64,000 nt of DNA from an uncultured Oscillospiraceae bacterium (GTDB taxonomy: Bacteria; Bacillota; Clostridia; Oscillospirales; Ruminococcaceae). Location of the stretch: the NCBI GenBank assembly GCA_934438055.1, contig CAKSAY010000001.1, positions 1-64,000 of the forward strand, given 5' to 3'. The position numbers and the translations under genes are program-made. This document shows positions 7,708 to 17,311 of the stretch, one piece after another; positions within the stretch are counted from its first letter, which is position 1, and the number at the start of each line of letters is the position of its first letter. Under the pieces are notes generated by a model, which had not been told where the DNA came from, did no database searches, and saw only the letters and a program-made list of their open reading frames with translations.

Positions 7708-8372
7708 TTATATAACCCGGGTTTCAATATCCTGAACATCTGCAAATTTTTGAAAATCAGCTTGAGCCTTTTCCAATAATGCTGAAAGGTTAATATTATT
7801 TTCAAAGCAGTAAATTACAACAAGGACATCTTTTGTCTGCTCCGTCACCATAGCACGAGTCGAATCAGACATAGAACTGCCAAAGATGCCTTCATCATCT
7901 GCAAGAACCGGCATATTCTCCATATCTAAAAAATCTTTGCCAATTCCGGTATAGCCTTCACCATTTTCAGCTTTTCTCAAGGTGATTGTCCCATGAGTAT
8001 GTGCCAGGTCATATGAACCGACTGATAGTCCGCTCTCGATGGAAATCAAATTGTTTACATCAACTACGGAATTGATATGATATAAATCATCGCCACGACG
8101 AACTCTTCGTAAAAGTGCCTCTGATGAAACTCTATACCTGCCCGGATTTCTTCCGAAAGCCTTATACGCTGCACGACTTCCTCTGACACCCGGAATATTA
8201 TTCCATTCTTTCCCATCAATTACATTTTTTATTTGCGGCTGAACTGTATTATTCATATATTCCCAAAAGTCGGTATTCGATTTTTTACATCTGCTTTAAA
8301 TTGAAGAATACCTAAGCGAATATCTGAATAAATTTTATAGAGTTCACTATCTATCTTTACATCGTATTTCAT
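7708..8372 (-). pseudogene. B3/B4 tRNA-binding domain protein, frameshifted
   Basis: Stand-alone relatives of the PheRS beta-subunit B3/B4 domain, thought to act in tRNA quality control, though most are uncharacterised. The start at 8372 has GAGAGG 8 nt upstream and gives MKYDVKIDSELYKIYSDI, ending at TGA after IPTFGNI. Adding one T to the four-T run at 8265-8268 continues as PTFWEYMNNTVQPQ into the long downstream frame, which has IPGVRGSRAAYKAFG and NVNNLISIESGL-type family sequence through to ETRVI. The two pieces together make a full-length protein of about 221 residues. Either inactivated or a homopolymer base-calling error. Confidence 0.75.
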
Positions 8373-8423
8373 AATATATACCTCTCATACAAATCTCGAT
8401 TTGTATTTCTGTTTCTTTTAAAA

Positions 8424-8541
8424 ATGGGCAATCCCGGTTGGAATTGCCCATTTATTGTACTAATGATGCGATTTTTTCTTGCTTGCACTTAATTCTGCAT
8501 CAAATAATGTAAGTTTGATGTAAATCGCTGTTTTTTCAGTT
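8424..8541 (-). repeat. Direct repeat copy A, upstream of the B3/B4 gene
   Basis: Carries the hairpin GGGCAATCCC...GGAATTGCCC (8433-8455) and the 49-bp block 8493-8541 that is repeated at 6457-6505. On the minus strand the order is repeat, hairpin with T run, then the B3/B4 leader. The stretch from here to 8599 holds nothing else recognisable. Confidence 0.7.
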
Positions 8542-8599
8542 TTTTATCAAATGAAGTACGTCCCGTCTATTTGATAAAACGGTACATCTTTACATTATC

Positions 8600-10531
8600 T
8601 TAATAGAGCTTTGCACCTGCCGGAATGTGGTCATCAACCATCAGAAGATGGAGCTTTTCTTTGCCTTCTTCTTCGTGAATAGCACTGAGGAGCATACCGC
8701 AAGAGTCAATGCCCATCATAGCTCTCGGCGGAAGATTTGTGATAGCGATAAGGGTCTTTCCAACCAGTTCTTCCGGCTCATAATAAGCGTGAATACCGCT
8801 TAAAATGGTTCTGTCTGTGCCTGTTCCGTCATCAAGAGTGAACTGTAACAGTTTCTTTGACTTCGGTACTGCAACACACTCTTTAACCTTTACTGCACGA
8901 AAATCTGACTTGCTGAATGTATCAAAATCAACTGCTTCCTCAAATAAAGGCTCAATCTTTACCTTAGAAAAATCAATCTTTTCAGGCTCAGCTTTCACTT
9001 CTCCAGCAGCCTTAGATTTTACATCATTTTTCTTATTTACATCATTCAAGGTCTTCATTGTGGGGAATAATAAAACATCACGAATGCAGTCATTTCCCGT
9101 CAACAACATCACCAAACGGTCAATCCCCATTCCCATACCACCAGTTGGAGGCATTCCATAAGATAATGCGTTTAAAAAGTCTTCATCCACTTGCGCCGCT
9201 TCCTCATCTCCCTGCCGGCGCAGTTCCATCTGTGCTTCAAAACGCTGTCTTTGATCAATCGGGTCGTTCAATTCAGAAAAGGCATTTGCAAACTCCCGTC
9301 CGACAATAAACAATTCAAATCGCTCCGTCAGAGCCGGATTATCTTTCTTTTTCTTTGCAAGAGGAGAAATCTCAATAGGATAATCCGTAATAAAGGTTGG
9401 TTGAATTAAATTCTTCTCCACATATTTGTCAAAAAACAGATTGAGAATATCACCTATCTTATGACGGGACTCATAAGCAATCTTATGCTCATCTGCAATA
9501 TTGCGCGCCTGCTCTAAAGAAGTGATTTGAGAAAAATCAACACCTGCATATTTTTTCACAGAATCAAGCATGGTGATTCTCTCAAAAGGTTTGGAAAGAT
9601 CAATCGTCACATCTGCACAATCAATCTGCTGCGTTTCTAAAACATTCTGCGCCACTGTCTGAATCATCTTCTCAGTAATTTCCATCATTCCATGAATGTC
9701 TGTGTAGGCCTGATAAAGCTCTAATAGGGTAAATTCAGGATTGTGTTTTGTGTCGGTTCCCTCATTTCTAAAAACTCTTCCGATTTCAAACACTCTGTCA
9801 AAGCCTCCAACAATCAGGCGTTTCAAATGCAGCTCCAGGGCAATCCGCAGATACATATCAAGGTTTAATGCATTGTGATGGGTTGCAAAAGGACGTGCAG
9901 CAGCGCCGCCCGCCATATTATGAAGCACAGGCGTCTCCACCTCTAAAAAGGCCTCATTTTCTAAAAATCTACGAATCTCAGACAAGATTCTGCTTCGCTT
10001 CACAAAGGTTTCTTTCACAGACGGATTCACAATCAAATCTAAATAACGCTGTCTGTAACGCAAATCTGTATCCCGCAAGCCATGCCATTTTTCCGGAAGC
10101 GGCAAAAGCGCTTTAGAAAGCATCACAGCTTCTGAAATTTTAACGGAAATTTCTCCTCGATGGGTTCTAAACACCTCACCAGTCACTCCAATGATGTCTC
10201 CAATATCCCACTTTTTAAAAACAGCATAAGGTTCTTTTCCCAAAGAATCCACCTGAAAATAACACTGAATTTTTCCAGAGCAATCCTGCAAATCGACAAA
10301 AGACGCCTTTCCCATTCCCCTTTTGCTCATCATGCGTCCCGCAAGTGAGACCACTTTTCCTTCAAAATTCTCAAATTCGTTAACAATTTTTTGTGCCTGC
10401 GCAGTGACTTGATAATTTGTTTGAACAAACGGATCGCGGCCATCTTTGCGCAATTGCTCGAGCTTTTCAAGCCGAATTTTCATCTGCTCGCTCACATCTT
10501 GTATTTGCTTTGCCTCTCCCTTTTCTTCCAT
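8600..10531 (-). CDS. lysS: Lysyl-tRNA synthetase with C-terminal tRNA-binding domain
   Basis: Class II LysRS that charges tRNA-Lys. The order is: an N-terminal OB-fold anticodon-binding domain (about residues 55-160), the class II catalytic core with motif 2 (FRNEGTDTKHNPEFTLLE) and motif 3 (GMGMGIDRLVMLL), then a charged linker. A Trbp111/EMAPII-like OB domain follows (about 530-643: FDTFSKSDFRAVKV, ILSGIHAYY, NLPPRAMMG). At 643 residues it is about 140 longer than a standard LysS; this extension occurs in other Clostridia. It follows greA across a terminator. Confidence 0.96.
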   Translation of the reverse strand: MEEKGEAKQIQDVSEQMKIRLEKLEQLRKDGRDPFVQTNYQVTAQAQKIVNEFENFEGKVVSLAGRMMSKRGMGKASFVDLQDCSGKIQCYFQVDSLGKEPYAVFKKWDIGDIIGVTGEVFRTHRGEISVKISEAVMLSKALLPLPEKWHGLRDTDLRYRQRYLDLIVNPSVKETFVKRSRILSEIRRFLENEAFLEVETPVLHNMAGGAAARPFATHHNALNLDMYLRIALELHLKRLIVGGFDRVFEIGRVFRNEGTDTKHNPEFTLLELYQAYTDIHGMMEITEKMIQTVAQNVLETQQIDCADVTIDLSKPFERITMLDSVKKYAGVDFSQITSLEQARNIADEHKIAYESRHKIGDILNLFFDKYVEKNLIQPTFITDYPIEISPLAKKKKDNPALTERFELFIVGREFANAFSELNDPIDQRQRFEAQMELRRQGDEEAAQVDEDFLNALSYGMPPTGGMGMGIDRLVMLLTGNDCIRDVLLFPTMKTLNDVNKKNDVKSKAAGEVKAEPEKIDFSKVKIEPLFEEAVDFDTFSKSDFRAVKVKECVAVPKSKKLLQFTLDDGTGTDRTILSGIHAYYEPEELVGKTLIAITNLPPRAMMGIDSCGMLLSAIHEEEGKEKLHLLMVDDHIPAGAKLY

Positions 10532-10557
10532 GGTTAACCTGCCTTTCTCTTTTTATA

Positions 10558-10598
10558 TATAAAAATGAGAGTGACCGCATCAACCGGTCACTCTCATT
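10558..10598 (-). terminator. greA terminator
   Basis: A perfect 14-bp stem (AATGAGAGTGACCG with CGGTCACTCTCATT, 7-nt loop) followed on the minus strand by TTTTTATATA. It lies between greA and lysS, so lysS depends on read-through or a promoter in the short gap. Confidence 0.85.
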
Positions 10599-10616
10599 TC
10601 ATTGATATGTTCAAGT

Positions 10617-11102
10617 TTACTTTGAAATATCAAGCACTTCAAAATGGATTGTGCCGGAGGGCACGTCGATCTCAACAACATCACGTTTGCCATGCCCAAG
10701 CAACGCCTTTCCCACAGGGGATTCATCGGATATTTTTCCCTCATCCGGATTTGCCTCTGTTGAGCCTACAATATAATATTCTACCTCTTCATCGAATTCA
10801 ATATCCTTTAGTCTCACCTTGCTGCCAATGCCAATCGTATTTGTATCCAACTCGCTTTCATCAACAACATGCACATTTTTCAGCATAGCATCTAACTGTG
10901 CAATGCGGGCTTCGATCATAGCCTGTTCGTTCTTTGCTTCATCATATTCGCTGTTTTCAGACAAATCTCCGAACGATAAAGCAACTTTTATTTTAGCGGC
11001 AACATCTTTTCGTCTGACAGTTTTTAAATGTTCAAGTTCCTGTTCAAGTTTTGCAAGCCCTTCATTGGTCAAAACCGTTTGTTTTGCATTTATATTTGCC
11101 AT
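10617..11102 (-). CDS. greA: Transcription elongation factor GreA
   Basis: Stimulates cleavage of backtracked RNA by RNA polymerase. 161 residues with an N-terminal antiparallel coiled coil ([17 protein letters not shown]...) carrying the acidic tip loop [12 protein letters not shown], and a C-terminal FKBP-like domain ending in [30 protein letters not shown] was taken as the start because GGAGGG lies 7 nt upstream. A consensus promoter precedes it and a strong terminator follows. Confidence 0.96.
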   Translation of the reverse strand: MANINAKQTVLTNEGLAKLEQELEHLKTVRRKDVAAKIKVALSFGDLSENSEYDEAKNEQAMIEARIAQLDAMLKNVHVVDESELDTNTIGIGSKVRLKDIEFDEEVEYYIVGSTEANPDEGKISDESPVGKALLGHGKRDVVEIDVPSGTIHFEVLDISK

Positions 11103-11141
11103 ATATTTTCCCTCCACAGATAATGCCTATATCAATTATTA

Positions 11142-11170
11142 ATTATATTATTTCTCCAACACATTGTCAA
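11142..11170 (-). promoter_or_regulatory. Consensus sigma-A promoter of greA
   Basis: On the minus strand TTGACA, a 17-bp spacer and TATAAT, both hexamers perfect, about 40 nt before the greA start codon. Confidence 0.85.
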
Positions 11171-11909
11171 GAAAAAGATGTGACTTTGCAGCCGACATGC
11201 ATGCGTTCAGACATTTTAAAATTACACAAGATCTATTTAATTCTCAAATCACATATAATCTGCGATTAATGCACTCCTATTCATTTCATTTTAGGGTCAT
11301 CCAAACAGTCAATAAGGCAGTCTAAAGAGACATCAAATTAATCCACAAATGCTATAAAGTTTTTCTATGCCGGTTCTCATGCTCCACATACATATCCCTA
11401 ATACCCTATTAAGCGACATATCAATAGCTTCATGCACCTGTCTCTATATTCTATATTAAATTTCGAGACTTTTTTAAAGCAATGAATCTTTCAGAAAATA
11501 ACATAACCAGATACCTATACGCAAAAGGTGTACGATCGTTACATCAAATAGATTTTAGTCAGAGCAGACTGCAAAAATCGGTATACTATCTTATCATAAC
11601 ACAAAGCAGGAAAGACCGCACAGAGGAAGCTATAGGTGTAAATAAAAATATTGCCCGAAAATTCAATGAACTTTGCAAAAAGTGTCTGCTCATTTAGGCA
11701 TTTCGGAAACAACCTAAAAAGGGTGCAGAAAGCAAGTCTTTAAACGCTCGTGATTATCAATGAACATAAAATTTGTTGTGCTCTCAATGTCACACTAGAT
11801 ATATTTTTAAAAAAAGCAACTAATTGGGGGAAACCTGCCGCTTGAGGCACCTTGTTTCTACCAATACATATCTTTCAAAAAGCAAACAGGCATTATTAAA
11901 ATGCACTTG
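11171..11909. other. Gene-free stretch of about 740 bp
   Basis: Only one 71-codon plus-strand frame (11482-11697) stands out. It has no ribosome binding site and no recognisable similarity. No RNA gene recognised. Confidence 0.45.
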
Positions 11910-12764
11910 CTAAAGTCTTTGTATCTGACAATCTTGCTCTAACAAAAGCTGTGGGTGCATTCTAAAATAGTGAAATAAATATTGCTGCGCTATCCCGGCA
12001 TAAGGGGAATTTGCAAAAGGAAAGCCGTCCGGATAATACCGTGACAACACCTTGTGGATCCAGACGTCAACAGGAAAGGCCTCTAAACGATGGAATCCAT
12101 ATAACAGCACGCATTCCGCAACCTTTTTGCCAACCCCCAAAATCTGATATAAACTCTCTCTGGCCTGCGCAATATCTATAACAGAGAGTTCCTGCGGTGA
12201 AAATTCCCCGGAAACGGTTTTGCGCGCGGCGTCTAAAAGATAACGCGCCCGAAACCCTGAGCGAATCGGCGCCAAATCTTCTTCAGAGCAGAGAGCAAGC
12301 CGCTGTGCAGAGGGAAAAGCAAAATCCCGTTCTAGCCTTTCTCCAAAACAGGTACACAATCTCTGCACAATGCCTTTAATTCTGGGAATATTATTATTAG
12401 CAGATAAAATAAAACTGCAAAGTGTCTCAAATCCATCCTGCCGCAAAATGCGAATACCGCCTGCTTCTTCACACGCCTCCTGCAAAATGGGATCAGAAGC
12501 AAATAGGGTTTTGATTTGTGCATAGTCGGTTGTTAAATCAAAATAATCCATCCAAAACGAGAGAAACTCTTGCTCAGAAATGTTGTGAAATAAAATAGAA
12601 TCACCTCTTTGGGAGATGGTAAGGCAATGATTAGACGCAATGCCAAAATAACAATCTTCTTCCTGTTTGGAAAATCGAAAGCATTGCCCGCATTCTAAAG
12701 TATCCTGCAAAGAAAAATCTTCAAGATAAACCAAAACCCCCTCTTTTATAACACAATACTCCAT
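11910..12764 (-). CDS. ogg: 8-oxoguanine DNA glycosylase (OGG1-type)
   Basis: Bifunctional glycosylase/lyase that removes 8-oxoguanine opposite C. 284 residues with an N-terminal TBP-like domain (residues 1-110, ECGQCFRF) and an HhH-GPD fold. The hairpin LGVGKKVAECVL holds the catalytic lysine K214 and is followed by FPVDVWI with D233, matching the Lys/Asp pair of OGG1. GAGGTG precedes the ATG. A short intergenic region separates it from divergent fba. Confidence 0.92.
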   Translation of the reverse strand: MEYCVIKEGVLVYLEDFSLQDTLECGQCFRFSKQEEDCYFGIASNHCLTISQRGDSILFHNISEQEFLSFWMDYFDLTTDYAQIKTLFASDPILQEACEEAGGIRILRQDGFETLCSFILSANNNIPRIKGIVQRLCTCFGERLERDFAFPSAQRLALCSEEDLAPIRSGFRARYLLDAARKTVSGEFSPQELSVIDIAQARESLYQILGVGKKVAECVLLYGFHRLEAFPVDVWIHKVLSRYYPDGFPFANSPYAGIAQQYLFHYFRMHPQLLLEQDCQIQRL

Positions 12765-12917
12765 CCAATCACCTCTTTTCTTTTAAGAATACTAAAATCA
12801 TACAAGAAAATCAAGAAATTTCTAAAAGAAAAATCTGCCTTTATACTATGACATCCGTTCATTTTCCCAACTTCATGAAATAAAGCAAGAAAAAATATTA
12901 ATTTTTCCAAGCATTTC

Positions 12918-12946
12918 TTGCAATCTATGCCCAAATAATATATAAT
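12918..12946 (+). promoter_or_regulatory. fba promoter
   Basis: TTGCAA, 17-bp spacer, TATAAT, followed by an AT-rich leader and GGGGG before the fba start. Confidence 0.75.
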
Positions 12947-12988
12947 AAGTTTATAATTTAAATGAATAAATTTTTTGGGGGTTAAAAT

Positions 12989-14017
12989 ATGCCAGTAGTA
13001 AATTACCAGCAGTATTGCACAATGCTTCAAAAAGCATATGAAAATCATTATGCTTATCCGGCCTTTAACGTTTCGGATATGGAAACCGCCAGCGCCGTTT
13101 TAGCAGGGCTTGCGAAGGCAAATTCCGACGGAATTATTCAGGTTTCCACAGGAGGTGCGGCTCACGCTTCCGGCGCAACAGTAAAAGATAAGGTTCTGGG
13201 CGCCATTGCTGTAGCCAACTATGTTCATCTCGTTGCAGAGCATTACAATATTAATGTCGCTTTGCATACCGATCATTGCAAGGCTGAAAACATTGACGAT
13301 TATCTCATTCCTCTGATTGAAGAGACGGCGCGCCGCAGAGCCGCTGGATTGCCCAATCTTTTTAACAGTCATATGTTTGACGGATCTGCAATTACATTAG
13401 ACGAAAACCTAAAATTGGCTAAAGATCTTTTAAAACGCTGCGCTGAAAACGAGATTGTTTTAGAAATCGAAACCGGTGTTGTCGGCGGAGAAGAAGATGG
13501 CGTAAACAATGAGGGCGTGCCAAATGATAAACTCTACACAACCCCTGAAGATATGATTCAGGCTTATGAGACGCTTGAGCCTATTGGCGGAACCTATATG
13601 GTAGCGGCTACATTTGGAAATGTGCATGGTGTTTATAAGCCTGGAAATGTAAAATTAAATCCGAAAATTTTGCTTGAGGGTCAAAAGGCTCTGAAAGCAA
13701 AATACGGGGAAGATAAAGGGTTTCTGCTGGTTTTTCATGGTGGTTCCGGCTCTTCAAAAGAAGAAATTCATGAAACATTAGATTACGGCGTGATTAAGAT
13801 GAACGTTGATACAGATACGCAATACGCATTTACCCGTCCCATTGCAGATCATATGTTTAAAAATTATGACGGTGTCTTGAAAGTGGATCAAGAAGTCGGA
13901 GTAAAAAAAGTGTATGATCCGCGCTCATATCTCGTGAAAGCGCAAGAGGGAATGGCTGCTCGTGTGGTGGAAGCCTGCAATGACCTTCGCTCAACCGGCA
14001 AGCACATTGAATTTTAA
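12989..14017 (+). CDS. fba: Class II fructose-bisphosphate aldolase
   Basis: Zn-dependent cleavage of fructose-1,6-bisphosphate in glycolysis. 342 residues, close to the longer class IIA (E. coli FbaA-like) enzymes. ALHTDHCK carries the catalytic D95 and zinc ligand H96. EIETGVVGGEEDG and FHGGSGS are further family motifs, and NVDTDTQYA ends the phosphate site. Monocistronic, with its own promoter and terminator. Confidence 0.95.
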   Translation: MPVVNYQQYCTMLQKAYENHYAYPAFNVSDMETASAVLAGLAKANSDGIIQVSTGGAAHASGATVKDKVLGAIAVANYVHLVAEHYNINVALHTDHCKAENIDDYLIPLIEETARRRAAGLPNLFNSHMFDGSAITLDENLKLAKDLLKRCAENEIVLEIETGVVGGEEDGVNNEGVPNDKLYTTPEDMIQAYETLEPIGGTYMVAATFGNVHGVYKPGNVKLNPKILLEGQKALKAKYGEDKGFLLVFHGGSGSSKEEIHETLDYGVIKMNVDTDTQYAFTRPIADHMFKNYDGVLKVDQEVGVKKVYDPRSYLVKAQEGMAARVVEACNDLRSTGKHIEF

Positions 14018-14028
14018 TGAACAAAATG

Positions 14029-14063
14029 AACAAAAGCCATTGGTTCAGCCAATGGCTTTTGTT
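14029..14063 (+). terminator. fba terminator
   Basis: A perfect 15-bp stem AACAAAAGCCATTGG / CCAATGGCTTTTGTT with loop TTCAG. The T run is within the stem end. Confidence 0.8.
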
Positions 14064-14216
14064 ATGAAAAAAATCTCCTTAAACACTAAAAATGCATCTT
14101 TAACCTATTTGATTGTCTTCTTTCTTCCGACGAATACTGTCTTATTGCATTAACAATACTTCTGCAAAAAATGGGTATACTTAGAAAAGGAAGCAATTGT
14201 CGGAAGGAGCAATCAC

Positions 14217-15425
14217 ATGAAAAAGGGATTTATCATCGTAGCTATATGTTTCGTAACGCTATTATGCACGGGCTGTTCAGTAACGCCGTATGAAAGTGTA
14301 CAAACCACAGCCAATGCAACAGTATACGATGTACAAATTGAGTTGGTATTGCATCCAGATAAACTGCTTTTTTTGCAAGAAGCGTGCGATACTTATACTA
14401 AAATCCATCCAAACGTTACCTTTACCATCACCACGCTGCCAGACGACTCGAATTATCACGGAGCGTTAATCAAGGCATTGAATCAACAAGATCCGCCTGA
14501 GGCATTTATGGTGGACGGTTTGAATGACATTACATTTTTCAAAGAACACCTTGCCCCCATTCCCCGCCCCACCTTTGCAGAAGGAGTGGAAAATGTGTTG
14601 ACGCCTCCTGTTTCCCTTGGAGACGTTCTTTATGCTCTGCCCATGAATCTAAACGCCTATGGCATTATCTATAATACACAGCTTCTTGCGTCTTTAAATC
14701 TAAATACAAAAAATCTTTCCTCTATGGATAAATTGTGCGCAACCATCTCCACCATAATGCAACAAATGAATAATACAGGCTTTAAGACCGCAGTGTGCTG
14801 TAAAACCGATTTGGCAGACATTGCACTGACAAATGCGCTCAATCACGCAGACAAGTCAACAGAGCTGGCGTTATCTCCAAATCTTTCTACACTTCTCAAG
14901 CTTTGCGGCAACGGTAGCTTAGACGATCCGGCAGCCCTGATCGCCAAAAGACAAGCAGGCATGTATTTTGGCGGCAGTGACCTCTTGTCTATGATACTAC
15001 AAATCGATCCAACAGCGGAAAATGTGCTTTCCATCGCGCCGCTTCCATTGGAGGAAAACAACAGCTCTCTGATTGTAAACGCAGATTATTTGGCAATCAA
15101 TTGTAATGCAAGCGAGGTGGAAAAAGAAACGCTACAGGACTTTTTACAATGGCTCTATCAAAGTGACGAAGGAAAAGCCTTATTAGAAAAGAATACCGTT
15201 CTATCTCCTTATTCTAATCAGCGTCTTCCCAAATTGCAGCAAAATATATTGCAGTCTTGCAAAGAAGGCAAAGTGCAAACGAGCCGTTTAGGAGAAGCAC
15301 CCAACGGTTTTAAGGAGGAGGTCTTCTTCCAACAAATTGAACAATATCGCACAGGAAAAATAGATTGGGAATCATGCACTGCCCAAATACAAAGTCAATG
15401 GGAATCATGCAATCCGTCTCCATAA
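14217..15425 (+). CDS. Extracellular solute-binding lipoprotein (orphan, sugar-type)
   Basis: A 402-residue lipoprotein: signal peptide with lipobox LLCTGC (lipidated C20) and a periplasmic-binding-protein fold of the carbohydrate-binding class (ACDTYTKIHPNVTFTI near the N-terminus, PMNLNAYGIIYNTQLL in the hinge region). Such proteins normally feed an ABC importer, but no permease or ATPase gene is nearby. It may share a transporter encoded elsewhere or act as a sensor. GGAAGGAG precedes the ATG. Substrate unknown. Confidence 0.8.
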   Translation: MKKGFIIVAICFVTLLCTGCSVTPYESVQTTANATVYDVQIELVLHPDKLLFLQEACDTYTKIHPNVTFTITTLPDDSNYHGALIKALNQQDPPEAFMVDGLNDITFFKEHLAPIPRPTFAEGVENVLTPPVSLGDVLYALPMNLNAYGIIYNTQLLASLNLNTKNLSSMDKLCATISTIMQQMNNTGFKTAVCCKTDLADIALTNALNHADKSTELALSPNLSTLLKLCGNGSLDDPAALIAKRQAGMYFGGSDLLSMILQIDPTAENVLSIAPLPLEENNSSLIVNADYLAINCNASEVEKETLQDFLQWLYQSDEGKALLEKNTVLSPYSNQRLPKLQQNILQSCKEGKVQTSRLGEAPNGFKEEVFFQQIEQYRTGKIDWESCTAQIQSQWESCNPSP

Positions 15426-15762
15426 GCTAGAATGCTATATTGCAACCTCAAACCAGATCACAATTGAACAAAAAATCAACCCATTCTTTATAAATAACGA
15501 GATGTCTTACACTTTGCTGCATCGCCTCACCAAACTGAATGTTCACAATTTAGTAATCAAATTGTATCGCAATTGCGTTAGAATAAATTAGATATCATCA
15601 ATTCATTTGGGAAATGCAAAACGCACTGCTGAGTTTGTCTGAAATAAACAGATTTTTAAAACTGTTAACATCCAAAATGAAAAATGATAGAAACATTCGT
15701 TTATTGCAATAAAAACAGGAAAATAAACGTTTTTCCTATTTATATAAAGAGAGGAAAAATTA
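15426..15762 (+). other. Upstream region of the long plus-strand gene run
   Basis: No gene. It holds a 10-bp palindrome CGCAATTGCG (about 15569-15578) close before a TAGAAT hexamer, but no matching -35 box could be placed with confidence. Confidence 0.35.
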
Positions 15763-16671
15763 TTGTTTGGATATATCAGACCCTTTAAGCCGAATTTAAA
15801 AATGGCCGAATATGAAACCTACAAAGCAATCTATTGCGGCGTCTGTAAACAGTTAGGACGTTCCTACTCACAGCCCGCTCGCTTTTTGCTCAGCTATGAT
15901 ATGACTTTCTTTGCCCTCTTTGCTTTGGCGGTCAACGGCAGCAGTGTGTCCTATAAACGGCAAATTTGTGCGGCACATCCCGTTCAAAAGAAGCCTTGTT
16001 TGCTTGCTTGTGAGGAACTACGCCACACTGCGAATCTTTCGATATTAATGGCCTACTATAAGCTGTTAGATAATATGCAAGACAGTCGTCATTCGGGCTA
16101 TCCATATAAGGCGTTATCTCCTGTGTTTAAGAACGTAAAAAGAAAAGCGATGAAGCAATTGCCTGAAACGGACGAAATTTTGCAAAAAATGATCGCCGCG
16201 CAAACCGAAATTGAAAATATGCAAACAGACAGCATTGACAAGGCCTCACATCCCACCGCCGACGCACTGGGAAAGATTGCACAACAGATGTCGCCAAATG
16301 AACATGAAAACGATGCTTTTTACCGTCTGGGTTATATGCTTGGCCGATTTATTTATTTATTAGATGCGCTAGACGATTTGGAACAGGATCAAAAAAATAA
16401 TTGTTATAATCCGTTTTTAGTTAAATATCCATCCTATTCACCGGAAAAAATCCAACAGCCGGTGTTAGAGCTGCTTCATCTAACCATTGCGCAAATGGCT
16501 TCTGCTTATGAGCTGATTACGATAAAACAATTTAAATCTATTTTGGATAACATTATTTATCAAGGACTATTTTCGTCCATGCAAATCGTGTTAAACAAAA
16601 AACAGTTGAAGGAGAAAAAGAATGAACAATCCATACCAAACATTGGAAATAGACAAGAACGCCTCGGATGA
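15763..16671 (+). CDS. DUF5685 family protein
   Basis: A 302-residue protein of unknown function. It opens MFGYIRPFKPNLKMAEYETYKAIYCGVCK (quoted in part: MFGYIRPFKP, YCGVCK), with a cysteine pair plus further cysteines (KKPCLLACEE) that could bind metal. An all-helical remainder contains LLDALDDLEQD, reminiscent of Asp-rich helices of prenyl-synthase folds. Initiation is at TTG, with GAGAGG 8 nt upstream. It overlaps the following J-domain gene by 50 nt, and this pairing suggests a shared job. Nothing in the sequence fixes a reaction. Confidence 0.7.
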   Translation: MFGYIRPFKPNLKMAEYETYKAIYCGVCKQLGRSYSQPARFLLSYDMTFFALFALAVNGSSVSYKRQICAAHPVQKKPCLLACEELRHTANLSILMAYYKLLDNMQDSRHSGYPYKALSPVFKNVKRKAMKQLPETDEILQKMIAAQTEIENMQTDSIDKASHPTADALGKIAQQMSPNEHENDAFYRLGYMLGRFIYLLDALDDLEQDQKNNCYNPFLVKYPSYSPEKIQQPVLELLHLTIAQMASAYELITIKQFKSILDNIIYQGLFSSMQIVLNKKQLKEKKNEQSIPNIGNRQERLG

Positions 16672-17281
16672 ACAAATTAGAGCGGCGTATCTTACTATGC
16701 AAAAGAAATATCATCCCGACAACTATGAAGACGGACCTTTGAAACAATTGGCAATCGAAAAAAGTCAGGAGATAACCGCCGCTTTTGACGCTATTATGAA
16801 CGAACGGCGTCAAAGACAAGCGCAAACCGGCCAAAGCCGCGTTACAGTCACTGCAAATGAGGACGGCGAATATACGCAGCAGGCAGCAGGCTCCAGCTCT
16901 TATTCAGATATTAGACGGATGGTGCAAAACAATCAATTGGTGGAAGCAGAAGAAATTCTTGACGCAATGCCGCAGGATAATCGAACTGCTGAATGGTATT
17001 TTTTAAAGGGAAGCATCTTTTTTTCAAGAGGATGGCTCGAAGACGCCTCGAATTTCTTCTCCACAGCCGTGAGGATGGACCCGGCAAACGGAGAATATAA
17101 AGCGGCTCTTAATCGCATTAACTGGCAAAAACAAGGAAACTTTGGCACGCCGCAAAACGGGCAATATAGGCAACCAAATCCACGAATGGGCGGTTGCTCG
17201 GCCTGTGATATGTGTTCAGGGCTTCTCTGCGCTGACTGCTGTTGTGAGTGCATGGGAGGGGACTTAATTAGCTGTTGTTAA
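16622..17281 (+). CDS. J-domain protein with cysteine-rich C-terminus
   Basis: 219 residues. Residues 1-65 are a J domain with the HPD motif (H31-P32-D33 in KKYHPDNY), the part that stimulates DnaK ATPase. A middle helical part (YSDIRRMVQNN...WYFLKGSIFFSRG) reads like TPR helices. The last 30 residues hold a dense cysteine cluster (CSACDMCSG, CCCEC, ending SCC), probably a metal site or membrane-associated patch. It is not DnaJ, since the G/F region and CxxCxGxG zinc fingers are absent. It starts inside the DUF5685 gene, with AAGGAG 6 nt upstream. Confidence 0.85.
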   Translation: MNNPYQTLEIDKNASDEQIRAAYLTMQKKYHPDNYEDGPLKQLAIEKSQEITAAFDAIMNERRQRQAQTGQSRVTVTANEDGEYTQQAAGSSSYSDIRRMVQNNQLVEAEEILDAMPQDNRTAEWYFLKGSIFFSRGWLEDASNFFSTAVRMDPANGEYKAALNRINWQKQGNFGTPQNGQYRQPNPRMGGCSACDMCSGLLCADCCCECMGGDLISCC

Positions 17282-17311
17282 ATAAAGCAAATGCGGGAAG
17301 GATGAAGAATT

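Noticed and set aside
11482..11697. 71-codon plus-strand frame in the greA-ogg interval
   Set aside because: No ribosome binding site and no recognisable domain.
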